Below are positions 22,648-33,218 of a stretch of DNA of 64,000 bases, piece after piece. The notes below the pieces were generated by a model, which had not been told where the DNA came from, did not search any database, and worked only from the letters and a program-made list of their open reading frames with translations. The stretch comes from Corynascus novoguineensis (Eukaryota > Ascomycota > Sordariomycetes > Sordariales > Chaetomiaceae). The translations under genes were made by a program, and so were the position numbers. The stretch covers positions 1 to 64,000 of the forward strand of contig MU857722.1 in the NCBI GenBank assembly GCA_033296725.1. Reading direction: 5' to 3'. The stretch's first letter is position 1. Each line of letters begins with the position of its first letter.

Positions 22648-24665
22648 TTAGAATACCGTGCCTTTAGTCTGTGAAATCTTGGCGACATTGATGTTCCTCA
22701 TCAACAACACCCCAACGAACGCCAAGACCATGAACGAGGTGCCGGCAGCGAGCATCCTTGTCTGGGCGTAGCCGTAGGCTTCTTGGATGGCTAGTCTCTC
22801 AGGGCTTCCGACCTTGAACAAGAGCTGGGTCTCCAGGTCACCGTATATGCTATCCAAGTCTGGGAGCGCCGATTCGGGAAGATAGCGGATCAGGGCTTTC
22901 CGGAATGTGTTCGTCCAGATGGAACCAGAAATGGTGGCGCCGATGGCTCCGCCTGTAGTGCCAACGACGTTTAGCAGGGAGAGTGCAACAGCGACGTATT
23001 GATGATCGACCGCTGCGAGGATGGCCACCTGCTGGATGATGATGAAGGTGCTCCCGCCAATCGAGATGAAAACCTCGCACATGATCAGGTAACCGACGGA
23101 CTGGTTCGGGCGGCGGAAGTAAATCATCAGGCCTTGGGCGAGAACGTAAAGCGGTACAGCAATGTACAACAACCATTTGAAATGGCCTGTCTTCCGGATC
23201 GCGAAGCCGACAATGAACAGAAGAACGCCTGAGACGACGCTAAATGTGTTGTCGACATAACCAGCCTGGGCCACAGTCAGGTTGTTGACAGCTTGGAGAA
23301 AAGAGGTGAAGTAGTGGGCCCAGCAGTAGTAGGAGATCTGGTAGCTGATGCAGAGCATGCACGTGCCAACCACGGTCCGGTCGGACAACATAGAGTAGGT
23401 GAGCATGGGTTTCGGGGCCAGAAACCACTCGTACAGACCGAAGGCGCAGAGCACAACGAAGCCGACGACGATCATGGCAATGACGTAGTCCGAGGCCCAG
23501 CCATTTGGGGCCTCGCCAGCGAGTGTGAATGGAAGGAGGAAGACGGTTAAGCCGGAGGAGAACAACAAGACTCCAAGAGCTTCAGGCTTGGTGTTAGCGA
23601 TGACTTTTTTCAAGCTAGATTCAGTGTGGGGCATGCCGACTCACCATCGAATTCAACGATGTAGTACCATATCGTCTCGGACCAGGTTCGGCCACTCTTC
23701 TCATCGAGCAGTACGCCCTCCTTCTGAGCCTTACGGCGATGGAGCTTCAGAACAAAATATAGCGGAAGAGCAACGATTGGGAAGATGATGGAAAAGCAAC
23801 CGAAACCCCATCTCCAGTTGATGTGCTCAAGGAAATCTTCAGCAGCCTTGGGACCAGCGAAGGCCGTGATCATAAAGGGCGACGACGTGAAGGCATAAGC
23901 CAAGCCACGGTTCTTCAATTTGGACGAATCGGCAGTGATTACGTCGATACAGTAGGTCATACCGGTGAAACCGAGGTTGTAGAACACCTGTAGTGGAACG
24001 TTTGACTGTCAGCCTTACAAACGGCCAAACTCAATCGATACACAAAAAAAAAAAATCTTACGTATGCAGCACAGAACATGGCAATGCCGTTGCAAGAAGC
24101 CATGAGGATTAGTCCTAGCGTGGAGAAGGTGACCATGATGGCAAAGCCCTCGGCTCTGCCCCACAGATCCAGGATTTTGGATAGGGGGATGAAGACGGCC
24201 GCCGTCATCGAACCGGCGACGACGTAGATGACGTTGAGCAGCGAGTGAGATTCAAAGTCGCTCGTTACATAGGGAAGCAGGCTTCCGAGGATGGCGTTTT
24301 GGAACGCATTGACAAGGTACAGCAACCAGATGCTGTTGCAGTCAAGGTTAGTAAACTCTTTCGCGGGCAAGACTGCGGCAGAATTAAAGAATTCAATGTA
24401 CGTACTTGCAGAAGACGGCAATCAGCGTTGTTTTGGACCAGGTCATTGTCACAGCCTCGACTTCCTGCACACCACGCTGTAGGTTGTCGGCAGGGTGATC
24501 GGGTTCGGACCTTCCATCGCGGCCATCGTTGACAGCGGCGGCATCGTCGGTCACACCGTCCTTGTCGGTCCTCTCGGAATGCGCGTCGACAACGGCCGGA
24601 GCGCTGTGATTCTCCTCCGTCGACGGCCGGTGAAAGGCCGCTTTGACACCAGACAACAGTGCCAT
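22648..24665 (-). CDS. MFS siderophore-iron transporter (Sit1/Mir family)
   Basis: Fourteen-helix plasma-membrane proton symporter expected to move ferric siderophores. Exons 24665-24406, 24332-24062, 23987-23645 and 23579-22648 total 1806 nt (601 aa). The N-terminus is hydrophilic and ends in the family hallmark GVQEVEAVTMTWSK, just before the first helix. Further marks are NIWLLYLVNAFQNAILGSL, LDLWGRAEGF and INWRWGFGCFSIIFP. Joins read FCNIWLL, AAYVFYN and EFDALGVLL. The start at 24665 gives MALLSGVK; an in-frame ATG at 24719 would add 18 residues. Its position beside sidH, sidF, the ABC transporter and the NRPS parallels MirD in the Aspergillus fumigatus cluster, as I recall it. Upstream DNA carries a CCAAT array and an iron-GATA site. 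Confidence 0.9.
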
Positions 24666-24998
24666 GCTGTTGACAGAGCCGTCTGGTCTGGGAACGGACC
24701 TAATAGGGCGGGGGGGCAACAGAAGAAAAAAAGATGTGAAGTGCCCGCCTTGCAGGAGGACGGCTGAAGAACGGCAATGCAGAGACGAGATTGAAAGACC
24801 AGACTCAGCTCAGCAGAGGGCGTTAAGGAGGTTCCAATGAAGCGGGAAGGTGCAGGAAATGTTGAGCGACTTGTCGGCCGTTGGCTGCTGGTTCTGCGTG
24901 TTGATTATCAAGGTCGTATGGACCGTGATTGCGGCTCATGCCGTGCATTCCAACCCGTTTCTTGCGCAGCCTGCTTCTCCATTTCCCACATGGTGCGC

Positions 24999-25064
24999 AT
25001 TGGCATTGGATTGGCATTGGATTGGCATTGGATTGGCATTGGATTGGCGCTGGGTTGGCGCTGG
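24999..25064 (-). repeat. Six-copy 11-bp tandem repeat carrying nine CCAAT boxes
   Basis: Four perfect units ATTGGCATTGG are followed by ATTGGCGCTGG and GTTGGCGCTGG. Read on the minus strand, the sense of the MFS gene, this yields nine CCAAT pentamers. They alternate at 5- and 6-bp steps, so every second box recurs at 11 bp, about one helical turn. It lies 334-399 bp upstream of the transporter start. CCAAT is the binding core of the fungal CBC (HapB/C/E), partner of the iron regulator HapX. Confidence 0.85.
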
Positions 25065-25069
25065 AGTCC

Positions 25070-25078
25070 ATCTGATAA
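25070..25078 (+). promoter_or_regulatory. Iron-GATA (SreA/Urbs1-type) site ATCTGATAA
   Basis: Exact match to ATCWGATAA, the consensus reported for the fungal iron-repressor GATA factors. It sits 6 bp from the CCAAT array and about 405 bp upstream of the MFS start. Immediately after it comes GATC. Confidence 0.6.
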
Positions 25079-25535
25079 GATCAGACCACGATTTTGCTAA
25101 TATTGGCCGCCCGCAGCGCCGTGTGCTCCCGACATCGGTTCCGGCCCAGCGGTGTTTCCTTTTCGTCAGACTTGGGCATGTACACAGTGTCTGAGTGGAA
25201 TGGGTTGGCACTGAGAGCTGCCCTGATTGATAACCTTAGGCATGTGGGTTTTACCTAATGAAACGTGGTTGCAGCCCACCTGCTCCGCTCTCGGCTTGGT
25301 CTGGGTTGCAGCTGCCAGGGTGCAATCTAATCAATCCATCAGATTAGATCAGAGTTTTCACCTCCTTCTCGCTTACAACTCCACACCATTCGACAAGCAC
25401 GCGGCCATTCTCGCTCCATTGAGCGACAAGCAGGGTGCCTTGGGTGCGTGAAGGGGGGGGGGAGCGCCGCCGACAAGCCAGGGAAATGCACGCTGATTGC
25501 GGGTACGAAGAAACGAAACGAAACTACAATGGATA

Positions 25536-26452
25536 CTAGAGCTTGGAATCCCGCCATTTCGGACCCCTCTTCTCCACAAACGCCCGGATCCCCTCGCGGA
25601 AGTTGTCGCCTTGCACCAGTCGAGGATACCATTCGTGCTCCAATGCCGACACGGCCGTCTCCACGCTGCCCTCTTCCCAGGCCATGCGCACCCCCGTCCG
25701 CCCGACAATGAGCGCATCCGGGCTGTTTCGGCACATCTCCTGCGCAACCTCGACGGCCGCCCGCGCAACCCTGTCGCCGTCGCCATCCACCATTCGCGTC
25801 ACGAGCCCCCACTCGTAGAGCGTCTTGGCGTCGACCTTGCGTCCCGTCAACACAAGGTCCATGGTCCGCTGCAACCCCAGCGTGCGAGTCAACCGCGGCA
25901 GGCAGCCCGCCACGGGCACGATGCCTCGCTTGACCTCGGGCAGGGAGAAGACGGCCGACGACGCGGCGACTACCATGTCGCAGTTGGCCACCATCTCGAA
26001 CCCCCCGCCCATGCAGATGCCGTTGACCGCCGCGATGACGGGTTTCTTGCCGTTGCGCCGGGGGAGCCCAGCGAGGCCTGGCGCAGCCATGCTGTTGACA
26101 ACACCGGTCCTGTTCATCTCATTCCACTCTGCATAGTGGGGGATTGCCGCGTCAGTCGAAGTCGAGGGACAGGAAATGGGAGGCGTACTGCGCACACACC
26201 CCACCGGGTTCAGCACGACTTACCGTGGAGATCCGCCCCAGTGCAGAACGCCCGCCCTGCGCCCGTGATGATGCCCACCCACAAGGTTTCATCGCGATCA
26301 AGCTGTTCCCAGACCTGCGCAATCTCTCGGCTGGTTGCCTTGTTGATGCAGTTGAGCTTGTCAGGCCTGTTTATCGTGACCTGTATGATATGCTCTGCCG
26401 GATATGACACATCAAAGTGTTGAAAATGAACGGTTTCCCTTCTCGATGGCAT
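25536..26452 (-). CDS. sidH: SidH-like mevalonyl/enoyl-CoA hydratase
   Basis: Crotonase-fold enzyme. In siderophore synthesis SidH dehydrates mevalonyl-CoA to anhydromevalonyl-CoA, the acyl donor used by SidF. Exons 26452-26224 and 26128-25536 total 822 nt (273 aa). The join reads LHEWNEMN with a GTAAGT donor. The oxyanion-hole motif is NGICMGGGFEM, with a glutamate in SLPEVKRGIVP. The protein ends in SKL, a canonical PTS1 peroxisomal signal, matching the reported peroxisomal site of this step in Aspergillus. The start at 26452 (MPSRRETVHF) fits family N-termini; an in-frame ATG at 26533 would add 27 residues. It is transcribed divergently from sidF across 385 bp. Confidence 0.9.
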
Positions 26453-26837
26453 GACGGCGGGGGTGTGTGTGGTTGGTGGTCGATGATGAGTGGGCTTGGC
26501 TTCTGGTAAACCGACAGGTCTCGCCTTCGTCACCTTTATTTTTATAACATTGTCGGTCAGTTCAGGATTAGAGGATCATCCCGGTCCCGGATATGGGTCG
26601 TCCTCGGGACCAAGTACGTACACACTACTTACCGACAACCCGGGTCTCACCCGCCTCAGACACCCATGCATGCGATATCGGGAGGGTTCGTTTGCTCCCG
26701 AGACCCCCGGAAAAATGTTCAGGACAGTTTCGAGCTTTCCGGCCAGCTTCAAGTTGCCGTGCAGTTCACCTCTGCCCCAGTCTGATCACGACATTCTCAA
26801 TGGTCAATTAAACACGAACAATTGACAAAACCCATCA
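26453..26837. promoter_or_regulatory. Divergent sidH-sidF promoter
   Basis: A shared 385-bp control region. I see no exact ATCWGATAA. Only weaker GATA-like words (for example CGATATCG near 26676) and no CCAAT array are present, in contrast to the transporter promoter. Confidence 0.5.
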
Positions 26838-28262
26838 ATGACCATGACTTCAACGACACTAGCATCCAATTACCCCCCGGTGAAGCTGCCGCACCCGTTT
26901 TTGACAGCATACCGAGTACATGCTGTCGCGGGCGCGACTCCTGCGCAACTCGTCTTGAGGCTAGACGACCAGCAACCCGCAGATGGACGTCCCTTACCAG
27001 AGCCCCTCCATCTCGACACCCTGAAATGGCTCGACTTGACCGTTCCACCACAAGAAGAACGCCCGCCTATCTCTGACAACAGCCCTTGGGCACGAGCGCG
27101 ACGGAGCCCGTCGACCGTCTTCCGCTGGACGGGGCCCAGCGCCCCGCCTCTGGCTCCCGTCTGGAACGTTGTTCACGCCATCTTTCTCGCACACCCGACC
27201 TCCGAATACTTTAGGCTTGTCCTGGATGGCGAAGGAAAGGAGATTCTGACGGACGAGCTCCTCGCCACAGGCCTGGCCGTCACACACCCCAAGCCGCGTT
27301 GGGATGCGCGAGGCCCTCCAGCGGGGACCCGGCAGCCCATTGTGAGCGGCGACGGCGAGCTGCTGATACTCCGGAGTTCGTTCTGGCAAGGCGCTGCGTC
27401 GCCCGTTGGTCCGCGCCCCATCTGGGTTGTTGGCGACGGAACAGACAGCCACCTGCAAAAGTCCCTAGCCCAGTATCCCGTGATGCCTGAGAACTTCCAC
27501 ATCACCAACAAGTTTCCCGAGGGAGAACCCGTCTTCACGCGGCACCCGGTGCGGCGCCCCAAGCCACGTCCTGGATCGATCGTCTACAGTCGCTACATCC
27601 CCGAACTCGACGCACACTTCTCCCTGGAGGCGGTCGACTGGCAAGATGCGGAACACTTGAAGCTCTTCAACAAGTGGCAGAACGACCCGCGTGTCGCGGC
27701 CGGATGGAACGAAACGGGGACATTGGATCAGCACCGCGAGTATCTGCGCAAGCTGCATTTCGACCCCCATGTACTGTGTCTGTTTGGCCGGTTCGACAAC
27801 TCGCGTTTCGCTTATTATGAGCTCTACTGGGCCAAGGTACGCAGTCTCCATGATCCCAAGTTACAACCCCGAATCTAACCACAGTCTTAGGAGGACCACT
27901 TTGGCGCCCATTATGACGCAGGCAACTACGACCGCGGTAGGCACTCGCTCGTCGGTGAAGCCTCGTTCCGCGGCCCGAAACGTGTCAACGCCTGGTACTC
28001 CAGCTGCATTCACTACTGCTTCCTCGACGACCCACGCACCGGAAATGTCGTGGGTGAGCCCAAGGCTACCGGTGGCACCATCCTCACTTACGAGAATGCG
28101 CAGGGCTTGGTCATTGGCAAGTACGTGGACTTGGGACACAAGCGGTCGGTGCTTTCAATCTGTAGCAGGGAGAAGTGGTTCCAGCTGTGCCCGCTATTCT
28201 GGGACGGGCGGGAGAAGCCCTTGGAGTCGGCAGACCGCGCAGCTTGGAACGCAAAGCTTTAA
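26838..28262 (+). CDS. sidF: SidF-like N5-hydroxyornithine acyltransferase
   Basis: Transfers anhydromevalonyl from CoA to N5-hydroxyornithine, giving the building block of fusarinine/coprogen siderophores. Exons 26838-27836 and 27891-28262 total 1371 nt (456 aa; Aspergillus SidF is about 460). The C-terminal half has the IucA/AcsD-linked GNAT fold of the AlcB/IucB family: DAEHLKLFNKWQNDPRVAAGW, FGRFDNSRFAYYELYWAKEDHFGAHYD, NYDRGRHSLVGE and GPKRVNAWYSSC. It ends in AKL, a functional PTS1 variant, so it probably shares the peroxisome with SidH. The intron has a GTACGC donor and CTTAG acceptor. Confidence 0.93.
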
Positions 28263-28823
28263 AGTTCTCGTTTCTTTTATTTTACATCCCGACTGTAGCT
28301 CTCTGGACAGACGTCCCAGTCCGATTTGTGTACTTGGTTCTTGGAGTCAAGAGATACCTAAGCTTCGTTTAGCGCACATCGTCATTATTTTCCATCTATT
28401 TCACACATATCGCTACAGCTGCCGAGGCAACCCAGCTTCACGAAGACCGGCCGGAAATGGGCGTCAGAGCTTCCCCGAGATAGGTAGGGTGTCATCATGT
28501 CCTGAAGACTCTTCCGCTGCAGGACAGGGTAGTACCCATGCTGGAAACGTGTGGAATTGGCGGGACACCTTCACGGCCCACCCCTCCCCCGTTCATTACC
28601 CCTTACACCCCCATTCTTCTATCCACCCTTGTAGATTATCTCGCATGACCCGATGTCGGCAGAGGTTACACTAACCCATTATGGCTGTCGTTTACAAGTA
28701 CGCCCGTGGAAGGCAACGTCAAGGTTACCCTTCTGCTGGAATTAAGAGAAGGCCGGGAAAAAAAATCCTCATACGGGGCAGTCTCATGATTTTGGGTAGG
28801 GACGCTATTGAGTCGGGACGGCC
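28263..28823. promoter_or_regulatory. Intergenic, ABC transporter promoter
   Basis: 561 bp between tandem + genes. It contains AGATAA (minus strand, near 28633-28638) and a pyrimidine-rich segment (28570-28630). No gene is present. Confidence 0.5.
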
Positions 28824-31800
28824 ATGAAGTTCGTCAACACATTCACGGGCTACGGCCGCCTGTTGCTGGCGGGTAACCCGACCAAAGCCGACCTGTGCAT
28901 GCTGCTCGCGGCGGTTCTGTGTGCCATCGCGTCAGGCGTGCCCTTCCCTCTGATCGGTATCTTCTTTGGCCAGCTGCTCAACGACTTTAACGAGGTGACA
29001 TGCATCGAGGACTCGACGGGGGACTCTGTCTCGGACGCCTCGGCGTCGGCGTACCAGAGCAGCGTCAATGACAAGATCCTCATGATCGTCTACCTCGCCA
29101 TCGCCCAGTTCGTCACCATCTACGCCCACCTCACGTGCTGGACACTGTATGGCACGCGCCTTGCCCAGCGGCTGCGTGAGCACTACCTGGCAACGCTGTT
29201 GCGGCAGGAGCCGTCGTACTTCGATGGTTTACCGCCGGGCGAGGTCGCGTCGCGTTTGAGCGCCGACATCCAGACGATCCGGTCCGGCACGTCAGAGAAG
29301 GTGGGCATCTGCCTCTCAAGCGTGTCCTTCTTTGTGACGGCCTACATCGTCGCCTTCGTCATGAACTGGGAGCTCGCTGCTATGCTCATCTCTCTGGTGC
29401 CCGCCTACTTCCTCATGTCGTTCGTCGGTAGCCACTACATTGAGAAGTACTCGGGCCTTGTGGCCGACCACGCAGCCACGGCCGCCTCGATCGCGTCCGA
29501 GGCCCTTTCCAACGTCGTCGTCGTGCAGGCGTTCGGGGCCAACGCTCGTCTCGAGGGCAAATTCTCCGAGGCGCTATCGGCGTCCAAGCGCGAAGGGCTG
29601 AAGAAGGCCACCGCCGTGGGTATCCAGTCCGGTGTGCTGTACTTTGTTGCCTACGGCGCCAATGGCCTCGCCTTCTGGCAGGGCAGTCGGCGGATTGCCG
29701 ACGCGGCTGCTGGGCAGCCAGGAGCGGGTGCCACCGTCGGTGCTACGTTTACGGTTATTTTCATCTTGATCGAAGGTTCGTCACTCCCCATCGACATCGC
29801 TATCTGACCCTTTCCTTTTTTTGTCTAGAGAATCTTGCCTAACTTTGAGTCCAGCTACTCTACTTTTGAGCCAAATTGCCCCTTTTGTCCACCTCTTTAT
29901 CGCAGCCGTGGCGTCGTATCGAAAACTCCGCGAGGAAATGGACCGAGAGTCGCAGATTGATGGAACGGGAACCTCTGGTGTGCAGCTTTTGCAACAGCAG
30001 CAGGGAGACTCGGAAGCGAAGTTTGGGTTTGAACTGGAGGGTGTCTCGTTCACCTACCCCTCTCGGCCCGAGGTCACGGTCCTGGACAAGGTCGACATCA
30101 GCATCCCTGCCTCCAAGCACACGGCTATCGTTGGCCTTTCCGGTAGCGGCAAGTCCACCATTGCCGGCTTGGTGACACGACTCTACGACCCTACCGAGGG
30201 CAGGATTCTTTTTGGCGGACACGATCTGCGCGATGTCAATGTCCGCGAGCTGAGAAGCTTCCTTAGCTTGGTCCAGCAGGAGCCGTCCCTTCTTGATCGC
30301 TCGCTCTTGGAGAACATCGCACACGGCCTAGTCAACTCACCCAACCCGGCGCACGCCAATCTGAAGCCGACACTACTCGGTTCTCATCTTTCCGAGCTCG
30401 CAAGCAAGGTCAGAGAGGGCGAGGATCTGGAGACGGCCGCCGAGGGATTTGGCCCTGAGGTTAAGGAGATTGTGACGCTGGTGCGACACGCCGCAAAGCT
30501 CGCCGACGCAGATGGGTTTATCGCCGCACTGCAGCACGGCTACGGCACCGTCGTGGGCTCCAGCGGGAGGCTTATCAGCGGCGGGCAGAAGCAGCGCGTG
30601 GCGCTTGCGAGAGCTCTCGTCAAAAACCCCTCGGTGCTCGTCTTGGACGAGGCGACGGCGGCGCTTGACTCAAGAAGTGAGGAGCGTATCCAGCGGGCCA
30701 TCAACAACATTTCAGCGGGCAGGACGATGCTCACTATTGCCCACCGGCTCTCGACAATCACCAACGCGGACAATATCATAGTCATGCACAAGGGGCGCGT
30801 CGTGGAGCAGGGAGACCACGCAACTCTGATGGCTAAGGACGGCACTTACGCCGAGATGGTCAAGCTTCAGACGCTTGGGCCGGCGTCTCGCAAAGGCGGC
30901 GCCGGAGCCAGCACTACTACTACTGCCAGTACAGACTCGGACGGTGCTGGTTCCAAGGATGCCGTCAAGGTCGGGGCCGACAGCGTGGCGTCTCGCAGCG
31001 ACACAGCGGAAGGGGAGGACGAAAAGAAGGCGACCTCTGACTCGATAAGCGAAACCCCTGCTCCCGCGGCTGCAGCAGCCGCCGAGTCAGGGGCCGATGA
31101 TAGCGAAGGCGAGCCCGAGACACCGTCTAAGTCCTTGTGGGCGTTACTCAAAGGGTACGCTCCGGCGGTGCGGCCGCACCTCCTGATGATCGCGCTCGCG
31201 CTGGTAGGGTCCATCATTGTGGGCGGTGCCTTCTCTGGCGAGGCCGTCATCTTCGGTAACACGGTCGAGAGCCTCAACGTGTGCCGGAGCCCAGACAGCA
31301 TCCGGGCAAGCGGCAACCTGTTTGGGTTGATGTTCTTCGTGCTGGCCATCATCGAGTTCTTCGCCAACGCGGCAAGCTGGACCGGGTTTGGCTGGGTGAC
31401 GGAGCGCATCGTCTACTCAGTCCGCGTGCTCTCGTTCCGGTCCCTGTTTGAGCAAGATATGCAGTGGCACCAGTCGCGCGGACGCACTCCTGCCGTGCTC
31501 CTGTCGTACATCACGCGCGACGGCAACGCGCTCGCGGGTCTGAGCGGGTCGGTCATCGGCACGCTGCTGTCTATCACGGCGAACCTCATTGCAGCCATCG
31601 TGTTGACGCACATCATCGCGTGGCGCATCGCGCTCGTCTGTCTCGCACTGGTGCCGCTGCTGCTGGGGGCGGGTCTGATGGAGCTGCACGTGCTGGGGCG
31701 GTTCGAGGAGCGCCACGAGACGGCGTACTCGCGGTCTGTCGACATCGGCACCGAGGCCGTTGCGTCCATCAAGACGGTCGCTGCCCTCGCGCTCGAGGAC

Positions 31801-32976
31801 GAGACGCTGCGCACCTACCGCCGCTCCCTCCGCGGACCCCGCCGCGAGACGCTCAAGGTGACGGTCCAGGCCAGCTTGTGCCAGGCCCTGACCTACTTCC
31901 TGGGCAACTGCGTCAACGCGCTGGCATACTGGTGGGGCGCCAAGCAGATCATCGCCGGCAACGTTTCGACTGCTCAGTTTCTGATCGTGGTGTTCTCGCT
32001 GCTCGTGAGTGCTCTGCTTTGGAGCCAGATGTTTGCCCTCGCGCCTGAGTTGTCTAGTGCCCGGGCGGCGATGGCTAGGATTTTAGGCCTGATCGAGATC
32101 GGTTCGGACGGGATGCACGGAAACTTGACGGTGGCGCCCGACAACAATAACAACAAGTCGGAAGAGCTTGGTACAGAGGAGAAGACCATCGAGACGCCAA
32201 ACGGCGGTGGCGGAAGCGGCGGCTCCGGGGCGGCCAGCGTGCAGTTCCGCGACGTCCGCTTCGCGTACCCGGCGCGGCCAGACGCTGAGGTGCTCAAGGG
32301 GCTCAACATCGACATTCGGCCGGGGACGTTTTGCGCGCTTGTGGGACCGAGCGGTGCGGGCAAGTCGACCATCATTTCACTGGTCGAGCGGCTGTATACA
32401 CCGGCATCTGGGGCTATCCTGATCGACGGGGTTGACGTGACGCAGAGTCGCGACACGTCGTTCCGGGACGCGATCGCGCTTGTGCCGCAGGAGAGCATGC
32501 TCTTTGAGGGGAGCATCGCCTTCAACCTTGGGCTCGGCGCCCGGCCCGGGTACGAGGCCAGCCGGGACGAGATCGTTGAGGCGTGCAAGCTGGCCAACAT
32601 TCACGACGTCATCGAGGCGCTTCCGGAGGGCTACGACACGCTTTGCGGGCCTAACGGTGCCCGGTTTTCTGGTGGGCAGAAGCAGCGGCTGTCGATCGCC
32701 CGCGCGCTCGTGCGCAAGCCCCGGCTGCTGATCCTCGACGAGCCGACCAGCGCGCTCGACGCCGAGTCGGAGAGGCTGCTGCAGGACGGCTTGGAAAAGG
32801 CTTCCCAAGGCATCACAGTTATTGCCATTGCCCACCGGCTGCGCACCATTCGCAAGGCCGACTGCATCTTTTGGATCGAGGACGGCCGTTGCGTGGACTC
32901 GGGCACGCACGAGGAGCTGCTGGAGAAGTCGGCGGGCTACCGGGCCAATGTGATGCACCAGACGGTGGCGGAATGA
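28824..32976 (+). CDS. Full-length ABC-B transporter (SitT-like)
   Basis: Membrane ATP-driven transporter with order TMD1-NBD1-TMD2-NBD2. Exons 28824-29775 and 29855-32976 total 4074 nt (1357 aa). The join reads FILIEATLLLSQIAPF, using a CTAAC branch point and CCAG acceptor. NBD1 has Walker A GLSGSGKST (about residue 411), signature ISGGQKQRV and Walker B VLVLDEATAALD. NBD2 has GPSGAGKST (about 1147), FSGGQKQRL and LLILDEPTSALD. A long charged Ser/Ala/Asp linker joins the halves. Location between sidF and the NRPS gene matches the ABC transporter (SitT) of the Aspergillus cluster. A role in exporting siderophore or its breakdown products is inference; sequence alone would only say multidrug/peptide ABC-B. 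Confidence 0.92.
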
Positions 32977-33218
32977 TGGTACAGGGAGGATTATCCGGTA
33001 TTCTTAATATTAATTTCTTCTTGGGCGTTGCAGAATCTGCAGATCTTTACACAGTTAACTGATTTCTTGGTCTGCATTTTTAGAAAAAGGGGTGTCTGGC
33101 GCAAGAAAATGGTTTCCAGTCTCAAACTTGAACCTAAACTCAGAGCAAATTTACATGAATACCCAAGAGAATAACTTAGATAACGAAAAGAACATAAAAA
33201 TCACCGTCCTACATTTCC

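Larger units (their letters stand above)
24666..25535. promoter_or_regulatory. Upstream region of the MFS transporter and 3' flank of sidH
   Basis: The 870-bp gap in front of the MFS start contains the 11-bp CCAAT array, the ATCTGATAAGATC element and a second TGATAA at about 25228-25233 (all on the side of the transporter promoter). A poly-G tract lies at about 25454-25462. No gene was recognised. Confidence 0.6.
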
